Source of the DNA: Curtobacterium flaccumfaciens
GTDB taxonomy: Bacteria > Actinomycetota > Actinomycetes > Actinomycetales > Microbacteriaceae
Assembly: GCF_004361695.1 (NCBI RefSeq)
Contig: NZ_SNVW01000014.1
Location: 1 to 64,000 of the forward strand
Length of the DNA stretch: 64,000 bases
Direction: 5' to 3'
Within the stretch, counting starts at the first letter, position 1; each line of letters starts with the position of its first letter. This document shows, piece by piece, positions 52,735-61,093 of this stretch. The position numbers were made by a program, and so were the translations under genes. Under the pieces are notes generated by a model, which searched no databases, was not told the origin of the DNA, and saw nothing but the letters and a program-made list of their open reading frames with translations.

Positions 52735-52750
52735 CCGAACACGTGTTCGG
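52735..52750. promoter_or_regulatory. LexA box 2 of recA
   Basis: CCGAACACGTGTTCGG, a perfect palindrome differing from the consensus at both outer bases; centres of the two boxes are 24 bp apart. The remaining leader to recA (52502-52710, about 210 bp) is long and has no gene I can support. Confidence 0.85.
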
Positions 52751-52771
52751 ATGCGGCCGACGTCGTCCGCG

Positions 52772-52996
52772 TCAGTCCTGGGGCTCCGCCAGGCCCTTGC
52801 CGTGCCGCTTGTCGAGCGGGACGTCCTGCGAGTCGCAGAGCGCTTCCCACACCCGGCGAGCGTCGATCCCGGCGTCGAGCGCGTCCGCTGCCGACCGACC
52901 GCCGAGCTCCTCGAGCACCACGTCACGACTGACGACGGCACCGTAGGCGTCCCCGAACACCTGGTCGACGGCCCGCCAGAACTCACTCACCCGCAT
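52772..52996 (-). CDS. DUF3046 family protein
   Basis: 74 aa. MRVSEFWRAVDQVFGDAYGA, then ALDAGIDARRVWEALCDSQD and the closing VPLDKRHGKG are diagnostic for DUF3046, a small actinobacterial protein regularly encoded just upstream of recA. Function unknown. ATG at 52996; the frame further upstream is the repeat region. Confidence 0.92.
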   Translation of the reverse strand: MRVSEFWRAVDQVFGDAYGAVVSRDVVLEELGGRSAADALDAGIDARRVWEALCDSQDVPLDKRHGKGLAEPQD

Positions 52997-53030
52997 CGTT
53001 CCAGCGTAACGAGCAACGAGGGTGCGAGCA

Positions 53031-53078
53031 GACCGGTGCGGGCGGACCGGTGCGCCCCGACCGGTGCGCACGGACCGG
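53031..53078. repeat. 14-bp tandem repeat
   Basis: Units GACCGGTGCG plus four variable bases at 53031, 53045 and 53059, and a part unit at 53073, between DUF3046 and the clgR terminator. Confidence 0.85.
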
Positions 53079-53082
53079 AACG

Positions 53083-53121
53083 ACGAACGCCCCCGCCGGG
53101 AGGACCAGCGGGGGCGTTCGT
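53083..53121 (-). terminator. Hairpin terminator after clgR
   Basis: Perfect 14-bp stem (53083-53096 / 53108-53121; left arm ACGAACGCCCCCGC) with an 11-nt loop, 12 bp after the clgR stop. Confidence 0.8.
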
Positions 53122-53133
53122 GGAGCGGTGGCG

Positions 53134-53442
53134 TCAGCGCACCGCGAGGTCGTTGTCGAACTCGGCGACGAGGTCGTCGGGGAGCGTGTCGGGAACGGGG
53201 GTGAGGCCTTCGACCACGGCGAGGCGGTCGCCCACTTCGCGCATGATGGTCGAGATCGGGGTGTCCAGCGCGTCCGCGACGGACGCGAGGATCTCCGAGC
53301 TGGCTTCCTTCTGCCCGCGCTCGACCTCGCTGAGGTACCCGAGGGCCACGCTGGCCTTGGACGCGACCTGACGGAGGGTCCGGCCCTTCTGCAAGCGGAA
53401 GTCACGCAGAACGTCGCCGATTTCCTGACGAACGAGAACCAT
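53134..53442 (-). CDS. clgR: Helix-turn-helix regulator ClgR-like
   Basis: 102 aa. The XRE-type domain (IGDVLRDFRLQKGRTLRQVA, SKASVALGYLSEVERGQKEA) and the C-terminal stretch TPISTIMREVGDRLAVVEGL match ClgR, the activator of clp protease genes in actinobacteria. The place between cinA and recA supports this. ATG at 53442 has GGAGGAG upstream. Confidence 0.88.
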   Translation of the reverse strand: MVLVRQEIGDVLRDFRLQKGRTLRQVASKASVALGYLSEVERGQKEASSEILASVADALDTPISTIMREVGDRLAVVEGLTPVPDTLPDDLVAEFDNDLAVR

Positions 53443-53504
53443 GAGAACTCCTCCTCTCTGTCGTCTCCGCGCCCGCTCGGACCGGATGGCCGAGTTCGGG
53501 TTGA

Positions 53505-53520
53505 GCAACAATAGCGTTGC
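53505..53520. promoter_or_regulatory. Inverted repeat upstream of clgR
   Basis: GCAACAATAGCGTTGC: arms GCAAC and GTTGC, 63 bp before the clgR start. ClgR is known to act on its own promoter in relatives, so this may be an autoregulatory site; the match to published operators is not clear. Confidence 0.4.
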
Positions 53521-53596
53521 CGGTTGCAGCATGCTAGCGAGGCCGGCTGCTGTACCGCTGGAGATTGCGTGAGATGTAACCCAGTGGAAACGGGAC

Positions 53597-54112
53597 CTAT
53601 TCCCGGGCCCGGATCGTGGACGACATCCGTGCCAGGAGTTCGGAGACGGTGGCGTGCCGGATTGCATCCCGGTCGCCGTCGAGGTGCAGTTCGTACGCCT
53701 CCGCGCCGTCCGCCGACGCGATCCCGACGAAGACCGTCCCGACGGGCTTGCCGTCCTGCGGCTCCGGGCTGGCGACCCCCGTCGTGCTGATGCCCCACGT
53801 GGCCGGCTCGCCGTCAACGGACAACGCGGTCCGGACGCCGGCGGCCATCTGCCGTGCGACCTCCGGGTCGACCGCCCCCTTCGCGTCGAGGAGCTCGGCG
53901 TCGACCCCGAGGAGCGTGTGCTTGATCGGCGTCGCGTACGCCACGACGCCGCCGCGGACGACCGCGCTCGCGCCGGGGACGTCCACCAGGGTGGCCACGA
54001 CGAGCCCGCCGGTGAGGGACTCGGCCACGGCGACGGTCTCGCCCCGCGCGGTCAGCGCGGCGACGAGCCCCGGGGCCACGGGGACCGGCACCGGTGCGGG
54101 TTCGTCGTTCAC
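53597..54112 (-). CDS. cinA: CinA C-terminal domain protein (nicotinamide-nucleotide amidase)
   Basis: 171 aa, only the amidase (PncC) domain, not the two-domain CinA. VAVAESLTGGLVVATLVDVP, then GGVVAYATPIKHTLLGV, STTGVASPEPQDGKPVGTVF are the family signature. It deamidates NMN for NAD recycling. GTG at 54112 overlaps the pgsA stop by 4 bp. Confidence 0.93.
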   Translation of the reverse strand: MNDEPAPVPVPVAPGLVAALTARGETVAVAESLTGGLVVATLVDVPGASAVVRGGVVAYATPIKHTLLGVDAELLDAKGAVDPEVARQMAAGVRTALSVDGEPATWGISTTGVASPEPQDGKPVGTVFVGIASADGAEAYELHLDGDRDAIRHATVSELLARMSSTIRARE

Positions 54113-54753
54113 GCTGCGCTGCGGTTGTGCTTCCATGCCTGCCAGAGGTAGTCGATGCCGCTCAGGATCGTCGCCAGGAACGCGGCGGTCATGAGGATGC
54201 CGTTCACCCAGTGCGCCCACTCGCCCACCAGGTTCCACCACGGGAAGAGCGCGGCGGTCAGCGCCACGGCCTGCAGCACGGTCTTGATCTTGCCGCCGCG
54301 GCTCGCCGGGATCACCCGGTCGGACAGCACCGCGAACCGGAACACCGTGATGCCGATCTCGCGCACCATGATGAGGACTGTCACGTACCAGGGCAGCTCG
54401 GCGAGGATCGACAGCGCGACGAGGGCGCCACCGATGAGCACCTTGTCGGCGATCGGGTCGACGAGCTTGCCGAAGTCGGTGACCAGGTTCTGCCGGCGGG
54501 CGATGATGCCGTCCGCGCTGTCCGTGACGATGGCCACCACGAAGACGACCGCCGCCCAGATCCGCAGGGGCCCGTCGGTGCCGGCGTCCGTGAGCAGCAG
54601 GATGAAGAACAGCGGCGCCATGAGGATGCGCACGACCGTGATGATGTTCGCCACGTTCGCCGTCGACGCTGGCCCGGGGCCCTTGCGCAGCAGACGACCA
54701 CGCCACGGGAACCTGGCGCCGTGCGATGTGTCCGTACCGTTCGAGGCGGTCAT
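54109..54753 (-). CDS. pgsA: CDP-diacylglycerol-glycerol-3-phosphate 3-phosphatidyltransferase
   Basis: 214 aa membrane enzyme that makes phosphatidylglycerol phosphate. The CDP-alcohol phosphotransferase motif (D-x2-D-G-x2-A-R-x8-G-x3-D-x3-D) is complete, starting at DSADGIIARRQ near residue 80. Several hydrophobic helices surround it. ATG at 54753, 5 bp after ftsK. Confidence 0.94.
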   Translation of the reverse strand: MTASNGTDTSHGARFPWRGRLLRKGPGPASTANVANIITVVRILMAPLFFILLLTDAGTDGPLRIWAAVVFVVAIVTDSADGIIARRQNLVTDFGKLVDPIADKVLIGGALVALSILAELPWYVTVLIMVREIGITVFRFAVLSDRVIPASRGGKIKTVLQAVALTAALFPWWNLVGEWAHWVNGILMTAAFLATILSGIDYLWQAWKHNRSAA

Positions 54754-54758
54754 CGCAC

Positions 54759-57698
54759 TCACTCCCTGCCCGTCAGTCCCCACGCGTCCTCGTCGGGCTC
54801 GTCGTCGACTTCATCGTACCCGCGGGTCATGTCCCCCACCGGGTCGGCGCCGTAGCGGTCGTCGCCTCCGGAGCCCGGCCCGGCGACGGCCGCAGCCGCC
54901 GGCGCAGCGCCCGCAGGCGGGGCTGCCGGGGCCGGGGGTTCCTCGCCCCGGAGCTTCGCGAGCACCGACGGCAGCTGGTCGGCGGTGACGAGCACGTCGC
55001 GCGCCTTCGACCCCTCGGACGGCCCGACGATGTCGCGGGACTCCATGAGGTCCATGAGGCGCCCGGCCTTGGCGAACCCGACGCGGAGCTTGCGCTGCAG
55101 CATCGAGGTCGACCCGAACTGCGTCGACACGACCTGCTCGACGGCGGCGAGCAGCAGCTCGAGGTCGTCACCGATGTCGGCGTCGATCTCCTTGCGCTCG
55201 ACCACGGCCTGGACGTCCTGCCGGTACTCGGGACGGGCCTGCCGGGTGACGTGCTGGACGACCTCGGCGACCTCGCTCTCGTTCACCCAGGCGCCCTGCA
55301 CGCGGAGCGACTTCGACGACCCCATCGGCAGGAAGAGCGCGTCGCCCTGCCCGATGAGCTTGTCGGCGCCCGGCTGGTCGAGGATGACCCGGCTGTCGGT
55401 GACGCTGGTGACCGCGAACGCGATGCGCGACGGCACGTTGGCCTTGATGAGCCCGGTGATGACGTCGACCGAGGGCCGCTGCGTCGCGAGCACCAGGTGG
55501 ATGCCGGCGGCACGGGCCAGCTGCGTGATGCGGACGATCGACTCCTCGACGTCGCGGGGGGCGACGAGCATGAGGTCGGCGAGCTCGTCCACCACGACGA
55601 GCAGGTACGGGTACGGCTTGAGCTTCCGCTCGCTGCCGGCGGGCAGCACGATCTCGTTGTTCTCGATCGCCTTGTTGAAGTCGTCGACGTGACGGAACCC
55701 GAACGACGCGAGGTCGTCGTACCGCATGTCCATCTCCTTCACGACCCACTGCAGCGCCTCGGCCGCCTTCTTCGGGTTCGTGATGATCGGCGTGATGAGG
55801 TGCGGGACCCCGGCGTAGATCGAGAGCTCCACGCGCTTCGGGTCGACGAGGACCATGCGGACCTCGGACGGCTTCGCGCGCATGAGGAGCGACGTGATCA
55901 TCGAGTTGATGAAGACCGACTTGCCGGACCCGGTCGAGCCGGCGACGAGCAGGTGCGGCATCTTCGCGAGGTTCGCGACGACGAACCCGCCCTCGACGTC
56001 CTTGCCGACGCCGATGGTCATCGGGTGCTTGGACTTCCGCGCGGCGTTCGACCGGAGGACGTCGCCGAGCGACACGGTCTCGCGGTCGGAGTTCGGGATC
56101 TCGACGCCGATCGCGCTCTTGCCGGGGATCGGCGAGAGGATGCGGACCTCGTTCGACGCGACCGCGTAGGACAGGTTCTTCGACAGCGCGGTGACGCGCT
56201 CGACCTTCACACCCGGGCCGAGCTCGATCTCGTACCGCGTGACCGTCGGGCCACGCGAGAAGCCGGTGACCTTCGCGTCGACCTTGAACTCGGTGAGGAC
56301 GCTCGTGATCGCCGCGACGATCTCGTCGTTCGCCTGGCTGCGCGCGACCGAGGGCGAGCCGGAGCTCAGGGTCGTCGCCGCGGGCAGGCGGTAGGGCGCG
56401 GACGGGTCCTCGTCGGCGCCGGACATCGGCGGCAGGCCGTCGACGGCGTCGGCGGCGACGTCGTCTGTCAGGTCCTCGGCCGGGAGGGACGGGGAGACCA
56501 CCGGGGACACGGAAGCGTCCGGACGGATCACCTCGGTCGCGTCGGGGCGGTCCGGCACGACCGTGCCGAAGTCGCGGAGCGCCTGCTCAGCGACCTCGAG
56601 GTCGTGCTCGACGGAGTCGTTGAGGTTCACCGACGCCGGCTCGGCTGGGGTGTGGTCGATCAGGCCGGCTGCGGCGCCCTGGTTCGGGCTCGGCGCGGCG
56701 GCTGCGGCCGGCACGCCGGGGACCGTCGAGGTCGCGCCGGTGATGACGGGGCTGTCGTACGCCGGGTCTTCTTCACGCCCCGACTTGTTCCGACGCCACC
56801 ACGGGATGGTGCCGCCGTCCTCGGTGCCGTCGGACTCAGCCGCCGCCTCGCCCTCGAAGCCGAGGTCGTCGAAGAGCTGGAAGTCGGTGTCGCCCTTCTT
56901 CGCGCGCTTCGTCGACCGCGATCGGGGCGCAGGAGCCTCGGCCACCTCGGCCTCGGGCTCGGCCGCCGGGGCCGGTGCGCCGAACAGGTAGGCGTAGAGC
57001 TCGTGCAGTCGCCGGCCGAGCTTGTTCGGCGGGGTCTTCGTGATGATGAACAGGGAGAGCACGAGCAGCACGATCGCGACGGGGACCGCGACCCAGGCGG
57101 TGGCGATCGTGACGAGCCACCCGATGACGACCCAGCCGATCACCCCGCCGGCAGCGGCGAGCGCGGGCATGCCGTCGGCGGCGCTGGGCCGACCGCCGAA
57201 CACGTGGCAGAGCGAGGCGATCGACACGAGCAGCAGCCCGAGGCCGATCCCGATGCGGGTGTTGTCGTGCACCGAGGCCGGGTGCCGGAACAGCCACCCG
57301 GCGAAGACGACCATGATGACCGGGAGCGCGAACGCCAGTCGACCGAACAGCCCGCCGAACGTGTACGCATCGAGCGCGACCGAGACGGAGTTCGTCGGGT
57401 TGAGCCACTCCACCACCGCACCGGCGATGGCGAGGACGAACAACAGGAACGGGAAGCCGTCGCGTCGCTGGTCCTTCTCGAGGGTCTCCTTGCCCAGCAG
57501 GCGGAACATCGCTCCGACGCCGTGCGCCATCGCGAGCCAGAACGTCACGAGCGGACTCTGCTCGCGGAACACCGGCGTGGGTGCCGCCTGCGGGAGCTTC
57601 TTCGTCGTGGCCTGGGTGCGCGACGGAGCACGCGTCCCGCTTCCACGGGACGACGAGGACGCGCGCGAGCGCGTGGTCGACTTGGTGCCTCCGGCCAT
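54759..57698 (-). CDS. ftsK: DNA translocase FtsK
   Basis: 979 aa. Basic Ser/Arg-rich start, four transmembrane helices within about 65-220 ([75 protein letters not shown]), a 260-residue acidic/proline linker, the motor with Walker [13 protein letters not shown] and DEL Walker B ([14 protein letters not shown]), and the gamma winged helix at the end ([20 protein letters not shown]). It pumps chromosome termini through the septum during division. Confidence 0.98.
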   Translation of the reverse strand: MAGGTKSTTRSRASSSSRGSGTRAPSRTQATTKKLPQAAPTPVFREQSPLVTFWLAMAHGVGAMFRLLGKETLEKDQRRDGFPFLLFVLAIAGAVVEWLNPTNSVSVALDAYTFGGLFGRLAFALPVIMVVFAGWLFRHPASVHDNTRIGIGLGLLLVSIASLCHVFGGRPSAADGMPALAAAGGVIGWVVIGWLVTIATAWVAVPVAIVLLVLSLFIITKTPPNKLGRRLHELYAYLFGAPAPAAEPEAEVAEAPAPRSRSTKRAKKGDTDFQLFDDLGFEGEAAAESDGTEDGGTIPWWRRNKSGREEDPAYDSPVITGATSTVPGVPAAAAAPSPNQGAAAGLIDHTPAEPASVNLNDSVEHDLEVAEQALRDFGTVVPDRPDATEVIRPDASVSPVVSPSLPAEDLTDDVAADAVDGLPPMSGADEDPSAPYRLPAATTLSSGSPSVARSQANDEIVAAITSVLTEFKVDAKVTGFSRGPTVTRYEIELGPGVKVERVTALSKNLSYAVASNEVRILSPIPGKSAIGVEIPNSDRETVSLGDVLRSNAARKSKHPMTIGVGKDVEGGFVVANLAKMPHLLVAGSTGSGKSVFINSMITSLLMRAKPSEVRMVLVDPKRVELSIYAGVPHLITPIITNPKKAAEALQWVVKEMDMRYDDLASFGFRHVDDFNKAIENNEIVLPAGSERKLKPYPYLLVVVDELADLMLVAPRDVEESIVRITQLARAAGIHLVLATQRPSVDVITGLIKANVPSRIAFAVTSVTDSRVILDQPGADKLIGQGDALFLPMGSSKSLRVQGAWVNESEVAEVVQHVTRQARPEYRQDVQAVVERKEIDADIGDDLELLLAAVEQVVSTQFGSTSMLQRKLRVGFAKAGRLMDLMESRDIVGPSEGSKARDVLVTADQLPSVLAKLRGEEPPAPAAPPAGAAPAAAAVAGPGSGGDDRYGADPVGDMTRGYDEVDDEPDEDAWGLTGRE

Positions 57699-57734
57699 GG
57701 GCAGAACCCTAATCCCCTCTCAGGACAATCCGAG

Positions 57735-57778
57735 GGAGGCCCGCCGCGACGTCCGGGGCGGACGCGGGACGGGCCTCC
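57735..57778. repeat. Hairpin of the GGCCTCCAGGC family
   Basis: GGAGGCCCG (57735-57743) pairs with CGGGCCTCC (57770-57778) between ftsK and the ABC permease gene; the full motif reads GGGCCTCCAGGCC. It could serve as a terminator for the ABC operon, which ends just upstream on the same strand. Confidence 0.65.
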
Positions 57779-57794
57779 AGGCCAGGTCGTGCCG

Positions 57795-59033
57795 TCAGTA
57801 CCGGATCGCGTCGATGACCTTGACCCGCACCGCGACGATCGCGGGGAGGAACCCGGCGAGCGCGCCGACGAACACCGCCGAGCCGACGCCGACCAGGGCC
57901 GCCTCGAGCGGGAACGGCGCCCCGCCGACCTCGACCCCGCTCGTGATGAGCCCGCGCACCGTGTCGTTGCCGAGGACCGCGGCACCGATCATGACGCCCA
58001 CCCCGCCGGCGACGAGTGTGCCGAGCACGTTCTCGAGGAGCACCGCGACGAAGATCCGCCCCGCCGAGGCACCAACGCCCCGGCGGATGCCGATCTCGCG
58101 GATGCGCTGCCGGACGCTGACGAGCGAGACGTTGAGGAGTCCGAGCCCGCCGAGCACGAGGACGAGCACCGCGACGCCGGCGATGACGTACCGCATGGCG
58201 CCGAGGGGGTCGCCGTCGACCGAGCCGGCGGCGTCCATCCGCGACGCGTCGACGGACATCCCGTCGCCCACGGCGCGTTCGGCGTCGCTGGCGATGCGCT
58301 TCGCGAGGGCCTTGCCGCCGGACTCCGGCACCCAGACCTCGAACGACCGCTGGCCGCCGTCGTCCGTCCCCGGGGCGACGCTCGACGTCGCCACCGAGTT
58401 CGCGAGCTGGTAGAACATCGGCTCGGTGTCGTACTCCGACGAGGCGTACTCGCCGACCACCACCGCGGTGACCCCGGGGGTTCCGGGCAGCCGGACGGTG
58501 GGGTGGGTGACGACGTCCGCGCCGCCGAGCTGGTCGAGGAACGCCTGGTTCACCACGATGGCGGGTGCGAGGCGCTCGCGGTCGGACTCGGTGAACCACT
58601 CCCCCGAGGCCATCCGGAGCCGGTGCATCTCGGCGTACGGCGGGTCGACCGTCTGTCCCTGCACGTCGGCCACGCCGTCCGGGAACTGCACCCGGCGGGA
58701 CGTGTACGTCGCCTCGGTGGCGTGCCGGACGTCGTAGCGCGCGGCCGCGGCACGGAGCTCCCGGTCGAGTGCGTCCGAGGCGGCGGCGTCCGACGCCGAG
58801 CCGTCGCCGGAACCGCTCCCGGTCAGGCTGTAGGTCGCGGCCCGTCCGCCGTACTGCTCGCTGAACGCCGCGGTGACCCGCTCCGCCAGCGATCCGAACC
58901 CGACGACGACCGCGAGGGACGCCACCGCGATCGTGACACCGACGAGGCTGAGGACCACGCGGCCCCGGTGCACGCGGAGCTCCTGCCAGGACTCGACGAA
59001 CGTCCCGACGACGGTGGTCAGCACGCGGTTCAC
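57795..59033 (-). CDS. ABC transporter permease, MacB/FtsX type
   Basis: 412 aa. One N-terminal helix (VVLSLVGVTIAVASLAVVVG), a large extracellular MacB-periplasmic-core-like domain of about 230 residues, and three C-terminal helices (VIAGVAVLVLVLGGLGLLNV, IFVAVLLENVLGTLVAGGVG, VGVGSAVFVGALAGFLPAIV), plus the conserved REIGIRRGVGAS loop. It forms an efflux or mechanotransmission pump with the next two genes. It overlaps the ATPase gene by 4 bp. Confidence 0.9.
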   Translation of the reverse strand: MNRVLTTVVGTFVESWQELRVHRGRVVLSLVGVTIAVASLAVVVGFGSLAERVTAAFSEQYGGRAATYSLTGSGSGDGSASDAAASDALDRELRAAAARYDVRHATEATYTSRRVQFPDGVADVQGQTVDPPYAEMHRLRMASGEWFTESDRERLAPAIVVNQAFLDQLGGADVVTHPTVRLPGTPGVTAVVVGEYASSEYDTEPMFYQLANSVATSSVAPGTDDGGQRSFEVWVPESGGKALAKRIASDAERAVGDGMSVDASRMDAAGSVDGDPLGAMRYVIAGVAVLVLVLGGLGLLNVSLVSVRQRIREIGIRRGVGASAGRIFVAVLLENVLGTLVAGGVGVMIGAAVLGNDTVRGLITSGVEVGGAPFPLEAALVGVGSAVFVGALAGFLPAIVAVRVKVIDAIRY

Positions 59034-59767
59034 GCGGTCACCCCCGCGCCCGCCACCTCGGCGGCGATCCCCTCGGCCGAGGCCGCCGCGGGGTCCACCA
59101 CCACGCCGTGGTCGATCCGGTGCACGACGTCGGCGCGGGCGGCGACCGCGGCGTCGTGCGTGATCGTCATGAGCGCCGCACCGGTCTCGGTCGCGACGGT
59201 CTCGAGGAGCTCCATCACGGCACGGCCGGTGTCGACGTCGAGGGCGCCGGTGGGCTCGTCGGCGAGGATGAGCCGCGGCTGCCGGACGAGCGCGCGGGCG
59301 ATGGCGACACGCTGCTGCTCACCACCGGACAGCCGGTGCGGCTGCGTGTCGCCGCGGTCCGCCAGCCCGACCCGGTCGAGCATCTCGAGTGCCAGCCGCC
59401 GTCGGTGCCAGAAGGCCCGACCGGTCGCGTAGAGGAGCGGCACCTCGACGTTCTCGACCGCGGTGCGCCCCTGCAGCAGGTTGAACTGCTGGAACACGAA
59501 GCCGACCTCGTCGCCGCGGATGCGATCGCGTCGGAGCGAGCCGGCGCGACCGACGTCCACCCCGTCGAACTCGTGCACGCCCTCGGTCGGGGTGTCGAGC
59601 AGGCCGAGCACGTTGAGGAGCGTGGACTTGCCGGAGCCGGAACGGCCGACGATGGCCACGCGCGTGCCGGCGTCCACCTCGAGGTCGACGCCGCGGAGGA
59701 TCTCGAGCGGCGAACCGTCGGGCAGCTCGACCGACTTGCGCAGCCCGCGGACGGAGACCAGGCTCAT
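59030..59767 (-). CDS. ABC transporter ATP-binding protein, MacB/LolD type
   Basis: 245 aa. Walker A GRSGSGKST near 41-49, Q-loop FVFQQFNLLQGRTAVENVEV, signature LSGGEQQRVAIARAL, Walker B LILADEPTGALD and the H-loop ITHD are all intact. Typical partner of FtsX-type permeases. GTG or ATG overlap with the adaptor gene upstream is 4 bp. Confidence 0.95.
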   Translation of the reverse strand: MSLVSVRGLRKSVELPDGSPLEILRGVDLEVDAGTRVAIVGRSGSGKSTLLNVLGLLDTPTEGVHEFDGVDVGRAGSLRRDRIRGDEVGFVFQQFNLLQGRTAVENVEVPLLYATGRAFWHRRRLALEMLDRVGLADRGDTQPHRLSGGEQQRVAIARALVRQPRLILADEPTGALDVDTGRAVMELLETVATETGAALMTITHDAAVAARADVVHRIDHGVVVDPAAASAEGIAAEVAGAGVTA

Positions 59768-60786
59768 CCGATCATCACCGAGCCGTCGTCGGCGAACTCG
59801 TCGTCCTCCGCCTGCTCCTTGCCGGGGACGAACTGCAGGACGGTGTCGCCCTCCTGCAGGCCGGACCGTACCTCGACCGTCTCACCGTCGTTGAGCCCGA
59901 GCGCGATCTCCCGCTCGGAGCGCTTGCCGGCGTCGTCGAGCACGGTGACGACGCCCTTCTGCGCGGTCCCCTGCACGGCGGTGGTCGGCAGGGTCAGCAC
60001 GCCCTCGGCCTTGCCGGCAGGGACGGCGACCGTGACCTCGAGCCCGGGGAACACCGTCACGCCGCTCGGCACGTCGCACTCGAGCTGGGTCCCGCCGACG
60101 GCGTCGCCTCCGGAGCCGTCGGACGACCCGTCGGACGAGCCGTCACCGGCGTCCGACGAGGCAGCCGAACCGCTCGTCGCGCTCGTCAGCGACAGGTTCG
60201 TGCACGTGAACGGCGCCGGGCCGTCCTGCACGGTGACCGTCGCCTCGGACGGCCGGGAGGTCAGGCGGTAGAGCTGGGCGGCGTCGAGCGTCGCGCTCGC
60301 GCGGTAGGCCTCGGGGGCGACCTGGGCGACGGTGTCCCCGATCGCCACGGGCTGCTTCGCGACGAGGTCGAGCCCGGAGACGGTGCCGGCGGCCGGCGCC
60401 ACCACGGTCGAGAACGTCACGGTGGGCGGTAGCGGTTCGCCGTCGTCGGTGGTGCCGGTCGACGGGGTCTCCACCCGGACGTCGATGACCGGGGCACCCT
60501 GCTCGACGTGGGCGCCGTTGCCGGCGAACACCTTGTTGACGGTGCCCTCGGCCGTCGAGCGGACCGCGGTCGAGGCGACGGAGCGGATGGTGCCGGTGGC
60601 CTCGACGTCGTTGACGACGTCGCCCTTCTCGACCGTGACGGTCGGGTCCGCGATCTGCCCGGTCGGCACGGTCTCCTCGCCCTCGGGCTGGGCCGCGAAG
60701 AACGCGAGGCGGACGAGGGCCACCGCGATGGCGGCGAACACGAGGAACTTCAGGCCGGGCCACACCCAGCGTCGCAGGACGGTCAC
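59764..60786 (-). CDS. Periplasmic-adaptor-type (MacA/HlyD-like) membrane fusion protein
   Basis: 340 aa. A single N-terminal helix (FLVFAAIAVALVRLAFFAA), a biotinyl-lipoyl-like half (VEKGDVVNDVEATGTIRSVA, then VFAGNGAHVEQGAPVIDVRV), and beta-barrel sections (VFPGLEVTVAVPAGKAEGVL). A Gly/Ser/Asp-rich loop (ASSDAGDGSSDGSSDGSGGD) interrupts the middle. In Gram-positives such proteins work with MacB-like pumps outside the membrane. First gene of the three-gene operon. Confidence 0.88.
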   Translation of the reverse strand: MTVLRRWVWPGLKFLVFAAIAVALVRLAFFAAQPEGEETVPTGQIADPTVTVEKGDVVNDVEATGTIRSVASTAVRSTAEGTVNKVFAGNGAHVEQGAPVIDVRVETPSTGTTDDGEPLPPTVTFSTVVAPAAGTVSGLDLVAKQPVAIGDTVAQVAPEAYRASATLDAAQLYRLTSRPSEATVTVQDGPAPFTCTNLSLTSATSGSAASSDAGDGSSDGSSDGSGGDAVGGTQLECDVPSGVTVFPGLEVTVAVPAGKAEGVLTLPTTAVQGTAQKGVVTVLDDAGKRSEREIALGLNDGETVEVRSGLQEGDTVLQFVPGKEQAEDDEFADDGSVMIG

Positions 60787-60850
60787 TCCGGAACACTACT
60801 GACTGACATACCGACAGAACATCATCCTGTGGGATGACCCAGGTTGGTCG

Positions 60851-60906
60851 CCCGGCCGCCCGGCCGCCCGGCCGCCCGGCCGCCCGGCCGCCCGGCCGCC
60901 CGGTCG
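60851..60906. repeat. 8-bp microsatellite
   Basis: Six perfect CCCGGCCG units then a variant CCCGGTCG, in the 307-bp gap between the adaptor gene and rnj. No gene is seen in the gap; the other recognisable element is the hairpin at 61003. Confidence 0.88.
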
Positions 60907-61002
60907 CACGGCCGCCGCACCGCCGCACCGCCGAGCCGCCAGACTGCCAGCAGGCGGACGCGGGCCAGCGGGTCCACCCCGCCACGTGCCCTGGAACCGA
61001 CT

Positions 61003-61045
61003 GGAGGCCCGGTGCACGTCCGTCAGGAACGTGCACCGGGCCTCC
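61003..61045 (-). terminator. Hairpin terminator after rnj
   Basis: Perfect 17-bp stem (61003-61019 / 61029-61045; left arm GGAGGCCCGGTGCACGT) with a 9-nt loop, 49 bp after the rnj stop. Its ends carry the dispersed CTGGAGGC motif. Confidence 0.8.
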
Positions 61046-61093
61046 TGGCCGGTCTGCAGGCGCGTCGCACCCAGCGGGAGCGGCGCGCGGTCG

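Noticed and set aside
54726..59432. A 1568-residue open frame on the plus strand
   Set aside because: It is antisense to pgsA, ftsK, the ABC genes and matches the mirror of their codon bias; composition is low-complexity His/Arg/Asp.
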